DNA of 64,000 bases from QGON01 sp963691905 (GCA_963691905.1 OY829894.1:1178001-1242000), one strand, 5' to 3'; positions 8,796 through 17,488 are shown, counted from the first letter of the stretch. Notes: a model not told the origin generated them from the letters alone. Program-made: numbers and translations.

Positions 8796-10295
8796 ATGGA
8801 ATTCAGCATCAAGTCTGGGGATCCCACCAAACAACGTACCGCCTGCCTGGTACTTGGCGTCTACTCCCACCGTCGACTTTCACCCATCGCGCAACAAGTG
8901 GACAAGGCCAGCAAGGGATACCTCGCCAAGACTCTGCGGCGTGGCGATATGAATGGTGAGTCCGGTGAGCAGGTGATGCTGTACGACGTGCCCGGTAGCC
9001 TGGCGGAACGGGTGCTTCTGGTCGGCCTGGGAAAAGCCCGGGAGTTTACCCTTAAGCAGTACCGCAAGACCCTCTCATCTATTGTGAAAAGTCTGGACAA
9101 GAGCCACGCTGCTGAAGCCGTTTGTTGTCTGAGTGACCTGGAACTTCAGGACGGCAACCTCTATCAGACAGTACGCGACACGGTCATCTCTGCTGAGGAG
9201 GCGTTATACCGCGCAGACGAGCTGAAGAGTGAGCGTAAAACACCCAAGCGTCCACTGAAGCGCCTGACCCTTTTTCTCGGTGACCGCCGCCGGTTGAAAA
9301 CTGCGCAAAAGGCAGTGAGCCATGGTCAGGGCATCGCCAACGGCATGAACCTGGCCAAGGACCTCTCCAATCTGCCAGGCAATATCTGCACCCCGACCTA
9401 CCTTGCTGATCAGGCCCGCAAACTCAGCAGAAAATCCCGCCGCCTCAAGGTGCAGGTACTGGATGAAAAACAGATGGAGAAACTGGGCATGGGCGCCCTG
9501 CTCTCCGTCTCCCGCGGCAGCCGCCAGCCTGCCAAACTGATCATCATGGAGTACAAAGGCGGCAAACCCGACACCAAACCCGTCGTACTGGTCGGCAAGG
9601 GATTGACCTTCGACGCAGGCGGCATCTCCCTCAAACCCTCGGCGGGAATGGATGAGATGAAATACGACATGTGCGGCGGCGCCAGCGTCATCGGCACCCT
9701 GCAGGCCTGCGCCGAGATGGAGTTACCGCTGAATGTCATCGGTGTGGTGCCCTCATCCGAGAATCTGCCCGACGGTGATGCCAACAAACCCGGCGACATT
9801 GTCACCAGCATGTCCGGCCAGACCATTGAGATACTCAACACTGACGCGGAAGGCCGCCTGATCCTCTGCGACGCCCTCACCTACAGCGAACGTTTCGAGC
9901 CGGCGGCCGTCATCGACATCGCCACCCTTACAGGTGCCTGCATCGTCGCCCTGGGAAAACATGCTTCTGGTCTGATGGCCAATAATGATGCACTCGCCGA
10001 TGAGGTGCTCAATGCCGGCAGCCACAGCGGCGACCGGGCTTGGCGTCTGCCGCTTTGGGAAGATTACCAGTCGCAACTCGACAGCAACTTTGCCGATATG
10101 GGAAATATCGGCGGCAAGGGTGCGGGAACCATTACCGCCGCCTGTTTCCTCTCCCGCTACACGAAAAAGTTCAAATGGGCCCATCTGGATATTGCCGGCA
10201 CCGCCTGGCTTTCCGGCGGGGCAAAGGGCGCTACCGGCCGCCCGGTGCCATTGCTGACCCAGTTCCTGCTGAAACGCAGTGGACAGAGTGACTAG
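8796..10295 (+). CDS. pepA: Cytosolic leucyl aminopeptidase (M17)
   Basis: A 499-residue M17 metallopeptidase. The metal-binding region reads GKGLTFDAGGISLKPSAGMD and the signature NTDAEGRLILCDAL follows; Lys, Asp and Glu of the two-zinc site are all present. It removes N-terminal residues from peptides, and in E. coli the same protein also binds DNA in site-specific recombination. GAGG lies eleven bases before the ATG. It is followed by holC, as in most gammaproteobacteria. Confidence 0.95.
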   Translation: MEFSIKSGDPTKQRTACLVLGVYSHRRLSPIAQQVDKASKGYLAKTLRRGDMNGESGEQVMLYDVPGSLAERVLLVGLGKAREFTLKQYRKTLSSIVKSLDKSHAAEAVCCLSDLELQDGNLYQTVRDTVISAEEALYRADELKSERKTPKRPLKRLTLFLGDRRRLKTAQKAVSHGQGIANGMNLAKDLSNLPGNICTPTYLADQARKLSRKSRRLKVQVLDEKQMEKLGMGALLSVSRGSRQPAKLIIMEYKGGKPDTKPVVLVGKGLTFDAGGISLKPSAGMDEMKYDMCGGASVIGTLQACAEMELPLNVIGVVPSSENLPDGDANKPGDIVTSMSGQTIEILNTDAEGRLILCDALTYSERFEPAAVIDIATLTGACIVALGKHASGLMANNDALADEVLNAGSHSGDRAWRLPLWEDYQSQLDSNFADMGNIGGKGAGTITAACFLSRYTKKFKWAHLDIAGTAWLSGGAKGATGRPVPLLTQFLLKRSGQSD

Positions 10296-10333
10296 TGCGC
10301 TATCAAGGTAATAATTGCGGATTCAGCCAGGAT

Positions 10334-10393
10334 GTAGGATGTGCCGTGCGCACCATGATTACGGCTTGTTTTGGTGCGCATGGCGCACCCTAC
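10334..10393. repeat. Palindromic repeat, family B copy 1
   Basis: The 21-nt arms at 10334-10354 and 10373-10393 are inverted copies that agree at 18 positions, with the core GCGCACC/GGTGCGC. The repeat sits between pepA and holC and ends about eleven bases before the holC start, so it could fold near that ribosome site. Copies recur at 48153-48209, and a half-copy lies at 53461-53481. Confidence 0.8.
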
Positions 10394-10404
10394 AGGACAG
10401 TAGG

Positions 10405-10833
10405 ATGACCCAAGTCGATTTCTACATCCTGAAAGAACAGGCCAGAGCCAACCGCTACATGCTCGCCTGCCGACTGGTGGAAAAGATCTATCATCAGGGG
10501 CGAAGGGTCTTTATCCACACGGTTTCCAATGAGGAGGCCCGACATATGGACCGCCTGCTCTGGACCTTCCGTCAGGGCAGCTTCGTGCCCCATGCACAGA
10601 TACAGGATGCGAACAGTGCCGTCACGCCTGTTATTATCGGCTGCGGTGGAGATGCTGCGGAAGAGAGCGATGTGCTGATCAACCTCACCACAGATGTGCC
10701 AAACTTTTTCAGTCGCTTTGAAAGGGTGGCCGAAGTAATAGACAAAGAGCCTGAACTCAAAACCGCCGGTCGCGAACGATTCCGTTTCTATCGCGATCGG
10801 GGCTACCCACTCAAAACCCATGAGATCAGCTAG
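10405..10833 (+). CDS. holC: DNA polymerase III chi subunit
   Basis: A 142-residue HolC homologue: VDFYILKEQARANRYMLACR at the start, the central LLWTFRQGSFVPH, and EVIDKEPELKTAGRERFRFY at the C-terminus are family features. Chi connects the clamp loader to SSB. ATG 10405 is used because the protein then begins MTQVDFY and an AGGACAGTAGG purine stretch precedes it; the upstream extension of the frame runs through the palindromic repeat. Its TAG stop directly abuts the next start. Confidence 0.92.
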   Translation: MTQVDFYILKEQARANRYMLACRLVEKIYHQGRRVFIHTVSNEEARHMDRLLWTFRQGSFVPHAQIQDANSAVTPVIIGCGGDAAEESDVLINLTTDVPNFFSRFERVAEVIDKEPELKTAGRERFRFYRDRGYPLKTHEIS

Positions 10834-11205
10834 ATGAACCCGACCGATCCTGAAAATATCGATCTGAATGAACTGGACATCCCCCTGCTTGATGATGTCG
10901 TCCAATCCGACGAACTCATCTCTCCAACGAGCGAGCCGTCAGCCGGAAGTATCGACGAGCAAGCAGATTTCCAGCCTCTACCTGATCACGACGCTATCAT
11001 CAACATAGTTCGAGAGGGTTTGCAGGATCAGCTCAATCACGAACTCTCCTCCATCGTTCAACAGGCTGTTGAGCTGGCAGTCACTCAAGCCACCACCCAA
11101 CTGAAACAGGTTATCAGAGACGAGGTGACCAGTTCCCTTGAACGGCGCATAAAGCAACTTGTCGAGCGGGCGCTTGATGAAAAGTTCGGAGACCTTTCAC
11201 AATAG
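10834..11205 (+). CDS. Unknown acidic protein with helical C-terminus
   Basis: A 123-residue protein of unknown function. The N-terminal half is acidic and probably disordered, rich in Asp, Glu, Ser and Pro. The C-terminal half (about 55-120) is strongly helical and amphipathic (EGLQDQLNHELSSIVQQAVE) with a likely coiled coil. It abuts holC (TAG then ATG), so it is probably co-expressed. In many relatives valS follows holC; here this gene takes that place. No enzyme motif is visible. Confidence 0.72.
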   Translation: MNPTDPENIDLNELDIPLLDDVVQSDELISPTSEPSAGSIDEQADFQPLPDHDAIINIVREGLQDQLNHELSSIVQQAVELAVTQATTQLKQVIRDEVTSSLERRIKQLVERALDEKFGDLSQ

Positions 11206-11287
11206 AGAAACATGCATTATTCAGCGCGTAGATTACAAACAAGAGATTGTAATTTCTCCACGACCTCTTTTCATTGGGACTGATCCC

Positions 11288-11785
11288 ATGAAAAAAAATC
11301 AGATCATCAATCATCTCTCCCTGGAACCCCATGTCGAGGGTGGATTTTTTCATCGAACCTATCAGTCAGAACCTCGGACAACCCCTACTGATATTGGGAA
11401 ACCCCGTCCACTGCTCACCTCGATCTATTACCTGCTGAGCGATGACAGCCCTATCGGCTATCTGCATAAAAACCGTTCTGACATCATCCACTACTTCCAT
11501 TCCGGTTCGCCACTGACATATCACATCATTCATCCAGAGGGAAAAGTTGAACGCTTCGTAATGGGCAAAGATCTGGCGGCAGGGCAAAAACTACAGCTCA
11601 TCGTCAAAGGCGGTTGCTGGAAGGCGACGGAACTTACCACAGGCGAATACGGATTGGTAAGTGAAGCGGTTTGCCCAGGATTTGATTATGCGGATATGAC
11701 GATTGCTACCAGAGAAGAGATTCAACGCCTGTTTCCAAAAATCCTGGATGAGTTAGATCGACTGATCAAATCAGTCCAGGACTAA
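11288..11785 (+). CDS. Cupin_5 (DUF985) family protein
   Basis: A 165-residue cupin of the DUF985/YML079w type. Family features are HLSLEPHVEGGFFHRTYQS at the start, SIYYLLSDDSPIGYLHKNRSD in the middle and SEAVCPGFDYADMTIA at the end. Characterised relatives are beta-barrel proteins without an established reaction. ATG 11288 is chosen because the family begins at this segment; the frame extends upstream into the previous gene without similarity. It lies 82 bases after the preceding stop and could be in the same operon. Confidence 0.85.
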   Translation: MKKNQIINHLSLEPHVEGGFFHRTYQSEPRTTPTDIGKPRPLLTSIYYLLSDDSPIGYLHKNRSDIIHYFHSGSPLTYHIIHPEGKVERFVMGKDLAAGQKLQLIVKGGCWKATELTTGEYGLVSEAVCPGFDYADMTIATREEIQRLFPKILDELDRLIKSVQD

Positions 11786-11888
11786 ACCATTCACGAATCG
11801 CCATGCCCATGTGCATAGCAGTTCCAGTTAGGCAAATATTATTAGTTGTAGTTACCTGATCACCAGAAGTTTGCTCCTATATATTAGG

Positions 11889-12515
11889 CTAATTTTCATA
11901 ATATATTTCTGCCACAAATGGCTCTCTTCTTTGGACTAATTCACTGATAATAGAGACCGCCTGTGAAAATTCACTATCAAAAGATTCTCTGAGAATGGCT
12001 TCTGCCTCTTCAAATTGACTTAGCTCTCTCTTGATTTCAGCCTTCATAAGGCGGTCATTGTCATCAGGTGTATCCAGCATTTTATCGAGTGCTTGTAAGT
12101 TTTCCTTTTCATCATCGGACAAGTTTTGTTTTATGCCAGATCCTCTCCTCTCATCATTTCCTGACCACCACGCACGGAGACGAAGGTATCGTTCTTTATT
12201 TTTACTAAGATTGCTTATTTTCAAAGCAGAAAAATAATCTTGCAATTCTGGCACGCTGTATGATTTTGCGCCCTTGTATATTCCACTATCGCTGAATGGC
12301 TCAACTTCCCCCAACTCCGCTTGTTCATCGATCCATATGAGTGCTTGGCAGTGAGGGCATATTACAAGCCAAGGTTGATCTGGAAGCATTGGGGCATCTC
12401 TTTTGCCATCCGTCCAAAATGTAGCACCAAATGTATTACCTGACGCTATAGTGTGTTCTTCTATAGAACCAGAACATTCTGAACATTTTTTGATTATTGT
12501 TGGACCAGGTAACAA
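11889..12515 (-). CDS. Orphan protein with zinc-ribbon-like N-terminus (AT-rich insertion)
   Basis: A 208-residue protein I do not recognise. CSEC (about 11-14) and CPHC (about 53-56) could form a zinc ribbon; the remainder is charged and helical, with a C-terminal part resembling a tetratricopeptide-type helix pair (KRELSQFEEAEAILRESFDS). It starts at TTG, a choice supported by AAGGAG seven bases upstream and the absence of a nearby ATG. Base composition is clearly more AT-rich than in the flanking pepA or arn genes. It follows the other orphan gene after 48 bases, so the two probably form one unit of foreign origin. Confidence 0.65.
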   Translation of the reverse strand: MLPGPTIIKKCSECSGSIEEHTIASGNTFGATFWTDGKRDAPMLPDQPWLVICPHCQALIWIDEQAELGEVEPFSDSGIYKGAKSYSVPELQDYFSALKISNLSKNKERYLRLRAWWSGNDERRGSGIKQNLSDDEKENLQALDKMLDTPDDNDRLMKAEIKRELSQFEEAEAILRESFDSEFSQAVSIISELVQRREPFVAEIYYEN

Positions 12516-12563
12516 TTTTGTTCTCCTTTTTTAGCCATCGAAAATCACCGGAAGGCAAAAGCG

Positions 12564-13202
12564 TTAATTTGCCTTATTATGTTTTCTTTCTGCGTTACCT
12601 ATCTTTAATAGTAAATCCTTTCTCATTTCTCTCATGTTTCTCATAATATCGTCAATTCTTGCCGTCGTAAGATTTTCATTGTCTTTGTAAACTTCTTTAT
12701 AGACATCCTGTGCCGTTTCTCCAAAAATACGGAATTCTGAATGAATGGATTCATCGCCAGCGACTAACAGTTGTGCCTCTGCACTCAGAAGATCAAGAAA
12801 GCTTTCGTAGAGAGCAGATTCACATTCTTCTATAGATGTTAGGCGTTCACTGTTAATCGTTTCTCCAGACTTTTGGTCCTCGATGTAATTTTTGATGTTT
12901 GTAGTGTGGCTTGTAAGCCTTTTTGCGAATGAGTCCAATTTATCTATAAGAGAAGTATATCTTGCAGCTCTTCGTAGTTCATACTCTCGAATGAGTTCTG
13001 ACTCATGATTTTTTCCGGCTATTTCCAGCTGAGTATCTTTCTGTGTTTTTGCAGTTCTGGTTGCTGTAAAGTAACCAATCCAAGCGATCAATATGGTACC
13101 AACCAATGGCAGCCCGATTTTAATAAGATCGCCCAAATAATCCGGTTTTTTAGCTTCGAGAAGAAGTTCTGCAATTTTTATTACAATTTCATTTTCATTC
13201 AT
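12564..13202 (-). CDS. Orphan membrane-anchored coiled-coil protein (AT-rich insertion)
   Basis: A 212-residue protein of unknown function. One transmembrane helix (about 27-46, LIKIGLPLVGTILIAWIGYF) is followed by a long charged helical region (50-210) typical of coiled coils. GAGGGT precedes the ATG. This ribosome site lies in the last bases that can be related to the adjacent transposase remnant, as if the gene came to rest against it. AT-rich composition and lack of recognisable relatives suggest transfer. A membrane anchor plus cytoplasmic coiled coil also occurs in some defence effectors, but nothing here proves such a role. Confidence 0.65.
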   Translation of the reverse strand: MNENEIVIKIAELLLEAKKPDYLGDLIKIGLPLVGTILIAWIGYFTATRTAKTQKDTQLEIAGKNHESELIREYELRRAARYTSLIDKLDSFAKRLTSHTTNIKNYIEDQKSGETINSERLTSIEECESALYESFLDLLSAEAQLLVAGDESIHSEFRIFGETAQDVYKEVYKDNENLTTARIDDIMRNMREMRKDLLLKIGNAERKHNKAN

Positions 13203-13204
13203 AT

Positions 13205-13428
13205 TTTACCCTCGATACTTAAAAAAAAGTGGGTTGTCGTTATCAGGTGTTGCTGGTGTTTCTCGCTCCAATGCTGACTGGCATGTTGCTGGCACTGTGG
13301 GCTGTGGCGGTGCGGCAGTCAGTGATGTGGCGGCAGACTTGCCGACGTCTGGCTTCCAGGGAATGGTCCCGGGTGTAGCCTGCCAAGTAGCGAGTGAATA
13401 GCCTTTGTAGGGTCACGGATTCATCCAT
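13205..13428 (-). pseudogene. Decayed IS91-type transposase fragment
   Basis: One minus-strand frame reads LEARRRQVCRHITDCRTA, like the start of the zinc-binding domain of IS91-family transposases. After CRTA the similarity moves by one frame to HSPQCQQHASQHWSEKHQQH, which resembles the next part of that domain (CPHCQxHxSQQWLE...). The segment expected between the two is missing, so the fragment carries a deletion plus frameshift, and the catalytic part is absent. It lies exactly at the junction between the AT-rich orphan genes and the arn operon. Confidence 0.55.
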
Positions 13429-13471
13429 GGCCCACCCCCAACCGGACGATCAGATCGGCGCCCGCCGCGAT

Positions 13472-14377
13472 TTAATCGACAGCAATACTCTGCATGGCGA
13501 GATGACCTGAACGGCCTTCGAGTTCACCCCAACCGATTTGATGTCTCGGCAAGATGGCAAGATCCAGAGAATCATAGGTATCCCCCACAGCCTGGACAGT
13601 GCCCTCGAAGCCTTTCCACATCACCAACAGTTTCTCCATGGTCGACAGCAACTGCATCCCTTCCAGCTCGGCATGCAGTGTGTAGACGTGGCCATTGGGC
13701 AGGATATGCTGACTCTCCGCATAGATGTATTCGTGTACATTCTCTTCGGTGATGCCGTCACGACCGATTAGCTCATCGAGGGTGGGAAGCGTGGTGGGGA
13801 TCTGCGGACATTTGGATTCGATGCCCTGTAACACAGGATAGAAGGCACTCTTGCCACGGACATCACTGGCGTACTTGAGACAGGCCTCCTCCTCCCATTT
13901 CAATGTATGGGCATTGAGTTGCCAGCCTGCGGCACCGTGAGTCGTAGCAGCATGACCGAAGACTTCCTGGAAGGTCTCTGCCGCCAGATCCAGCTCTCGA
14001 CGGGTCCATTGCTCATCCTTGTGGGCAACATAATCCTGCCAACGCACATGATCGTAACAGTGAATGCCCACCTCGTGACCTGCCTCGGCCACTGAGCGCA
14101 TCACATCACCTGCTTTGCGGCCGATGTGCGGTCCTGGAAGCAGCACACCGTACATCAGAGTTTTGAGGCCATAGTTGCTGGCCACTGAGGTACGCCGTAC
14201 CTTCTGCAGAAACCCAGGCCGGAAGATGCGCCGCAGGGCACGGCCGGTGTGGTCCGGTCCCAAGCTGAAGAGAAAGGTGGCGCGTACTTGATATTCGTCG
14301 AACAGGCGCAACAACGCCGGCACCCCTTCCAGGGTGCCGCGATAGGTGTCTACATCAACTTTGAGTGCGACTGTCAT
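13472..14377 (-). CDS. arnD: ArnD, formamido-arabinose-phosphoundecaprenol deformylase
   Basis: A 301-residue polysaccharide-deacetylase-fold (NodB) enzyme. VALKVDVDTYRGT carries the first catalytic/metal Asp pair, AEAGHEVGIHCYDHVRWQDY carries the HxxDH-type metal site, and THGAAGWQLN follows. It removes the formyl group from undecaprenyl-phosphate-linked Ara4FN in the periplasm before transfer to lipid A. ATG 14377 is used; an in-frame TTG lies three codons upstream. It is the last gene of the operon, separated from the previous one by 123 bases holding a palindromic repeat. Confidence 0.9.
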   Translation of the reverse strand: MTVALKVDVDTYRGTLEGVPALLRLFDEYQVRATFLFSLGPDHTGRALRRIFRPGFLQKVRRTSVASNYGLKTLMYGVLLPGPHIGRKAGDVMRSVAEAGHEVGIHCYDHVRWQDYVAHKDEQWTRRELDLAAETFQEVFGHAATTHGAAGWQLNAHTLKWEEEACLKYASDVRGKSAFYPVLQGIESKCPQIPTTLPTLDELIGRDGITEENVHEYIYAESQHILPNGHVYTLHAELEGMQLLSTMEKLLVMWKGFEGTVQAVGDTYDSLDLAILPRHQIGWGELEGRSGHLAMQSIAVD

Positions 14378-14447
14378 AGGTGGCAAATCTTAGGCCGGTT
14401 CAAGCAAAGCGAAACCGGCAAGCACCGACCGCTGCACCAAGCCTTTT

Positions 14448-14477
14448 GCCTGATCCGCTGCGCTTGATCAGGCCTAC
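14448..14477. repeat. Palindromic repeat, family C copy 1
   Basis: GCCTGATC (14448-14455) and GATCAGGC (14466-14473) are perfect inverted arms around CGCTGCGCTT, followed by CTAC. The same 30-nt unit, with one base changed, recurs at 25493-25522. It lies between arnA (dehydrogenase part) and arnD, inside what should be one transcript. Confidence 0.85.
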
Positions 14478-14500
14478 AGATCCAGGTTACCAAACCCAGA

Positions 14501-15544
14501 TCAATCGTCGAGCAGCGCGCTGGCTTCGGCGACCTCGTGACGATAGGCTTCGAAGATCTTGCGCAGTGCGTCACGTACCTCAACCTTGGGCGCCCAATCC
14601 AGCTCTGCTTTGGTATTACCGATATGGGGTACGCGGGTCTGAATGTCCTGATAACCCTCGCCGTAGTATTTTTCGGAGGAGACCTCCAGAAGTTCGACCT
14701 TGGCGGCACCAGGCGCATACTCAGGGAACTCTTTGGCAATCTCGACCATCATCTCCGCCAGTTCGCGCACCGACAGGTCGTTGGATGGATTACCGATGTT
14801 ATAGATATTGCCAAGGGCACAGTCGTCCTTATTCTCGATGATCTTCATCAGCGCGCTGATGCCATCGCTGAAGTCGGTAAAACTGCGGCGCTGACTGCCA
14901 CCATCCACCAGCTGAATCGGCTCACCGCGCGCAATGTGGCCCAGGAACTGGGTAACCACCCGCGAGCTGCCCTCTTTCGGTGTGTGGATGCTGTCGAGGC
15001 CGGGACCAATCCAGTTGAAGGGGCGGAACAGGGTGTACTCAAGCCCTTCCTGCTGGCCGTAGGCACTGATCACCCGATCCATCAACTGCTTGGCGCAGGA
15101 GTAGATCCAGCGTGGTTTGGTCAGCGGACCCAGCACCAGATTGGACTCATAGGGATGGAATTCACTGTCCGCCGACATGCCGTAGACCTCAGAAGTCGAC
15201 GGGAAGAGCACACGCTTGCCATATTCGACACAGGCCCGCACGATTGGCAGATTGGCCTCGAAATCGAGTTCGAAAACCGACAGTGGGTTGGTGACATAGG
15301 TGGCAGGCGTTGCGATCGCCACCAGCGGCAGAATCACGTCGCATTTTTTAACATGGTACTCCACCCACTCATGGTTGATGGTGATATCACCCTCGAAGAA
15401 GTGGAAACGTTCGTGGTCAACGAACTCCTGCACCCGTTCGGAATGCATATCCATGCCGTAGACATTCCAGTCGGTGGTTTCGAGGATACGGCGGGACAGA
15501 TGGTGTCCGATAAAGCCGTTTACGCCCAAAATCAGGATATTCAT
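14501..15544 (-). CDS. UDP-glucuronate oxidative decarboxylase (ArnA C-terminal half as its own gene)
   Basis: A 347-residue short-chain dehydrogenase of the extended type. GVNGFIGHHL is the NAD-binding glycine motif and YSCAKQLMD carries the catalytic Tyr-x3-Lys. It corresponds to the C-terminal domain of E. coli ArnA (about residues 315-660), which oxidises and decarboxylates UDP-glucuronate to UDP-Ara4-ketose. Here the two ArnA domains are separate genes: this one starts 34 bases after the formyltransferase stop. The protein is complete at both ends, so this is a natural split and not a broken fusion. Confidence 0.9.
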   Translation of the reverse strand: MNILILGVNGFIGHHLSRRILETTDWNVYGMDMHSERVQEFVDHERFHFFEGDITINHEWVEYHVKKCDVILPLVAIATPATYVTNPLSVFELDFEANLPIVRACVEYGKRVLFPSTSEVYGMSADSEFHPYESNLVLGPLTKPRWIYSCAKQLMDRVISAYGQQEGLEYTLFRPFNWIGPGLDSIHTPKEGSSRVVTQFLGHIARGEPIQLVDGGSQRRSFTDFSDGISALMKIIENKDDCALGNIYNIGNPSNDLSVRELAEMMVEIAKEFPEYAPGAAKVELLEVSSEKYYGEGYQDIQTRVPHIGNTKAELDWAPKVEVRDALRKIFEAYRHEVAEASALLDD

Positions 15545-15578
15545 AGCAGATGCTTCTCCAGTTTCACTATATTCAAGG

Positions 15579-16508
15579 TCAGAGCTTCAGTTCATTACCG
15601 AACTGTTGGCTAAATGCGGATTCGTCCAGCACCTCGCCATCAATCTCCAAGCGGGTCAATTCGATTCGTTTTCCGTCGGCACAGTCCACATAACAGCGGC
15701 CAGCCTCCCAGTAAAGCCGGTTATTATCGCCTTTTCCTGTCTCATTGCGCCAGTAACTGCCCATCAACAGCAGTTTTTTTCCATCCGCATGGGTGAAAGC
15801 CCCTGGGTAGGGCGGCGCCACGGCCCGAATCAGATTGTGGATTTGCCAGGCGCTCCGGCTCCAATCCACCCGGCCATCTTCCGGTCTGCGACCGCCAAAG
15901 TAACTGCCAGCCTGAAGATCCATCGGGGTCCCTTCGGACGAGCCCTCCAGCAGGCCCGGCAGCGACCTGTGCAAAACAGTCTCCGCAACGCAGACCAGCT
16001 TTGAAAACAGATCCAACGCCGTGTCATTGGGCAGGATAGTCACCGCCTGTTGGTCGACCAGATCACCCGCATCAGGCTTGATCTCCATGCGATGCAGGCT
16101 GGCTCCGCTCTGGTTCTCACCATGGACTATCGCCCAGTTCACCGGCACCCGTCCCCGGTAGTGGGGCAGCAGGGAACCGTGCATGTTATAGGCACCCTGA
16201 TGGGGGATCGACAGCAGATCGGCTTTGAGCATGTGCCGGTAATAGAAGGAGAAGAAAAGGTCCGGCTCACAGGTACTTATCTGCTCAACCACTTCCGGCA
16301 TATTGGGATCATCCGGCGTAATCACTGGAATGCCCGCTCGCCCGGCCAGTTCGGCGACGGATTCCCACCAGATATTCTCGTCGGGACTATCCTGATGTGT
16401 CACCACCAGCCGTACATCCACCCCCTGAGCCAACAGCACAGAGAGACAACGCACGCCCACCTGGTGGTAGGCAAAGACCACCGCACTACGCGGAGTAACT
16501 GCCCCCAC
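15579..16508 (-). CDS. UDP-Ara4N formyltransferase (ArnA N-terminal half as its own gene)
   Basis: A 309-residue formyltransferase. NMHGSLLPHYRGRVPVNWAI contains the catalytic Asn and His with the SLLP loop, and DAGDLVDQQAV contains the catalytic Asp. It formylates UDP-Ara4N with 10-formyl-tetrahydrofolate, the reaction of the ArnA N-terminal domain. The GTG start at 16508 overlaps the arnC stop by one base (TAGTG), indicating tight coupling. A C-terminal OB-type subdomain (about 210-305) is present, as in methionyl-tRNA formyltransferase relatives. Confidence 0.88.
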   Translation of the reverse strand: MGAVTPRSAVVFAYHQVGVRCLSVLLAQGVDVRLVVTHQDSPDENIWWESVAELAGRAGIPVITPDDPNMPEVVEQISTCEPDLFFSFYYRHMLKADLLSIPHQGAYNMHGSLLPHYRGRVPVNWAIVHGENQSGASLHRMEIKPDAGDLVDQQAVTILPNDTALDLFSKLVCVAETVLHRSLPGLLEGSSEGTPMDLQAGSYFGGRRPEDGRVDWSRSAWQIHNLIRAVAPPYPGAFTHADGKKLLLMGSYWRNETGKGDNNRLYWEAGRCYVDCADGKRIELTRLEIDGEVLDESAFSQQFGNELKL

Positions 16509-17488
16509 TAGGTTTCTTCCCCGGTTTCCGGCAGGCCGTTTTTCTCAAGTACCGTACGCACCAGATAGCGGGGGCGGCCACGGGCCTGCACATAGATGCG
16601 ACCCACATATTCACCCAGCAGACCAATGCCGAAGAGCAGGATGCCGATGAGAAAGAAGACAATCGCGAACAGGGTGAACACACCCTCCACTTCCGGTCCG
16701 ACGATAAGACGCCGCAGTATCAGAAACAGCACGAAGGCAAAAGAGACGATGGAGATTCCCATTCCCATCAGGGAGAAGACCTGCAACGGCATCAGAGAGA
16801 AACCGGTCATCAGATCGAAGTTGAGATGGATCAGCTTGTAGAGCGGATATTTCGACTCCCCTGCCGCCCGCTCTTCGTGCTCCACCACCACCTCAACCGG
16901 ATTGCCGGAGTAGAGATAGGCCAGTGCCGGAATAAAGGTGTTCGACTCTTTGGAGTCGATGATGGCGCTGATAATGTCCCGGTCATAACCACGCAGCATG
17001 CAGCCCTGGTCGGTCATGTGGATGTTGGTGATACGTTCGCGCAGCCGGTTCATCGCCCTGGAGGCGATATCCCGCCAGGCGCTGTCCTGCCGGTTGCGGC
17101 GAATGGAACCGACATAATCGTGTCCCTTGTCCAGTTCGGCCAGCAGCTTGCCGATTTCCTCCGGCGGATTCTGCAGATCGGCATCCAGGGTTACCACGAA
17201 GCGGCCACGGCAATGCTCGAACCCCGCAATGATGGCGGCATGCTGGCCGGCGTTGGCGCGCAGGCAGACCACCCGGGTCTCCTCGGGGCGCACCTGATAC
17301 TGTTTGCGCAACAGCGCGACTGAACGATCGCGGCTGCCGTCATCGACAAAGATGATTTCATAGCTGCGCCCCAATGCGTCCAACGCCGGGTAGAGCCTGG
17401 AAAACAGCGACGGCAGTACCGCCTCTTCGTTATAGACCGGGATCACAACCGACAGATCGGGACCCCCTTCCAAAGATTGCTCCGTCAT
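16508..17488 (-). CDS. arnC: ArnC, undecaprenyl-phosphate Ara4FN transferase
   Basis: A 326-residue GT2 glycosyltransferase. DLSVVIPVYNEEAVLPSLF opens the GT-A fold, LDADLQNPPEEI is the metal/nucleotide site, and two C-terminal helices (about 233-260 and 270-295) anchor it in the membrane. It moves Ara4FN from UDP to undecaprenyl phosphate on the cytoplasmic face. It overlaps arnB by ATGA. Length and the SKYPLYKLIHLNFDLMTGFS segment match ArnC more closely than generic dolichyl-phosphate transferases. Confidence 0.92.
   Translation of the reverse strand: MTEQSLEGGPDLSVVIPVYNEEAVLPSLFSRLYPALDALGRSYEIIFVDDGSRDRSVALLRKQYQVRPEETRVVCLRANAGQHAAIIAGFEHCRGRFVVTLDADLQNPPEEIGKLLAELDKGHDYVGSIRRNRQDSAWRDIASRAMNRLRERITNIHMTDQGCMLRGYDRDIISAIIDSKESNTFIPALAYLYSGNPVEVVVEHEERAAGESKYPLYKLIHLNFDLMTGFSLMPLQVFSLMGMGISIVSFAFVLFLILRRLIVGPEVEGVFTLFAIVFFLIGILLFGIGLLGEYVGRIYVQARGRPRYLVRTVLEKNGLPETGEET

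Noticed and set aside
14537..15613. A 358-codon open frame opposite the UDP-glucuronate decarboxylase
   Set aside because: The minus strand carries NAD-binding and catalytic motifs in frame; the plus-strand reading shows no motifs and crosses two real gene boundaries.
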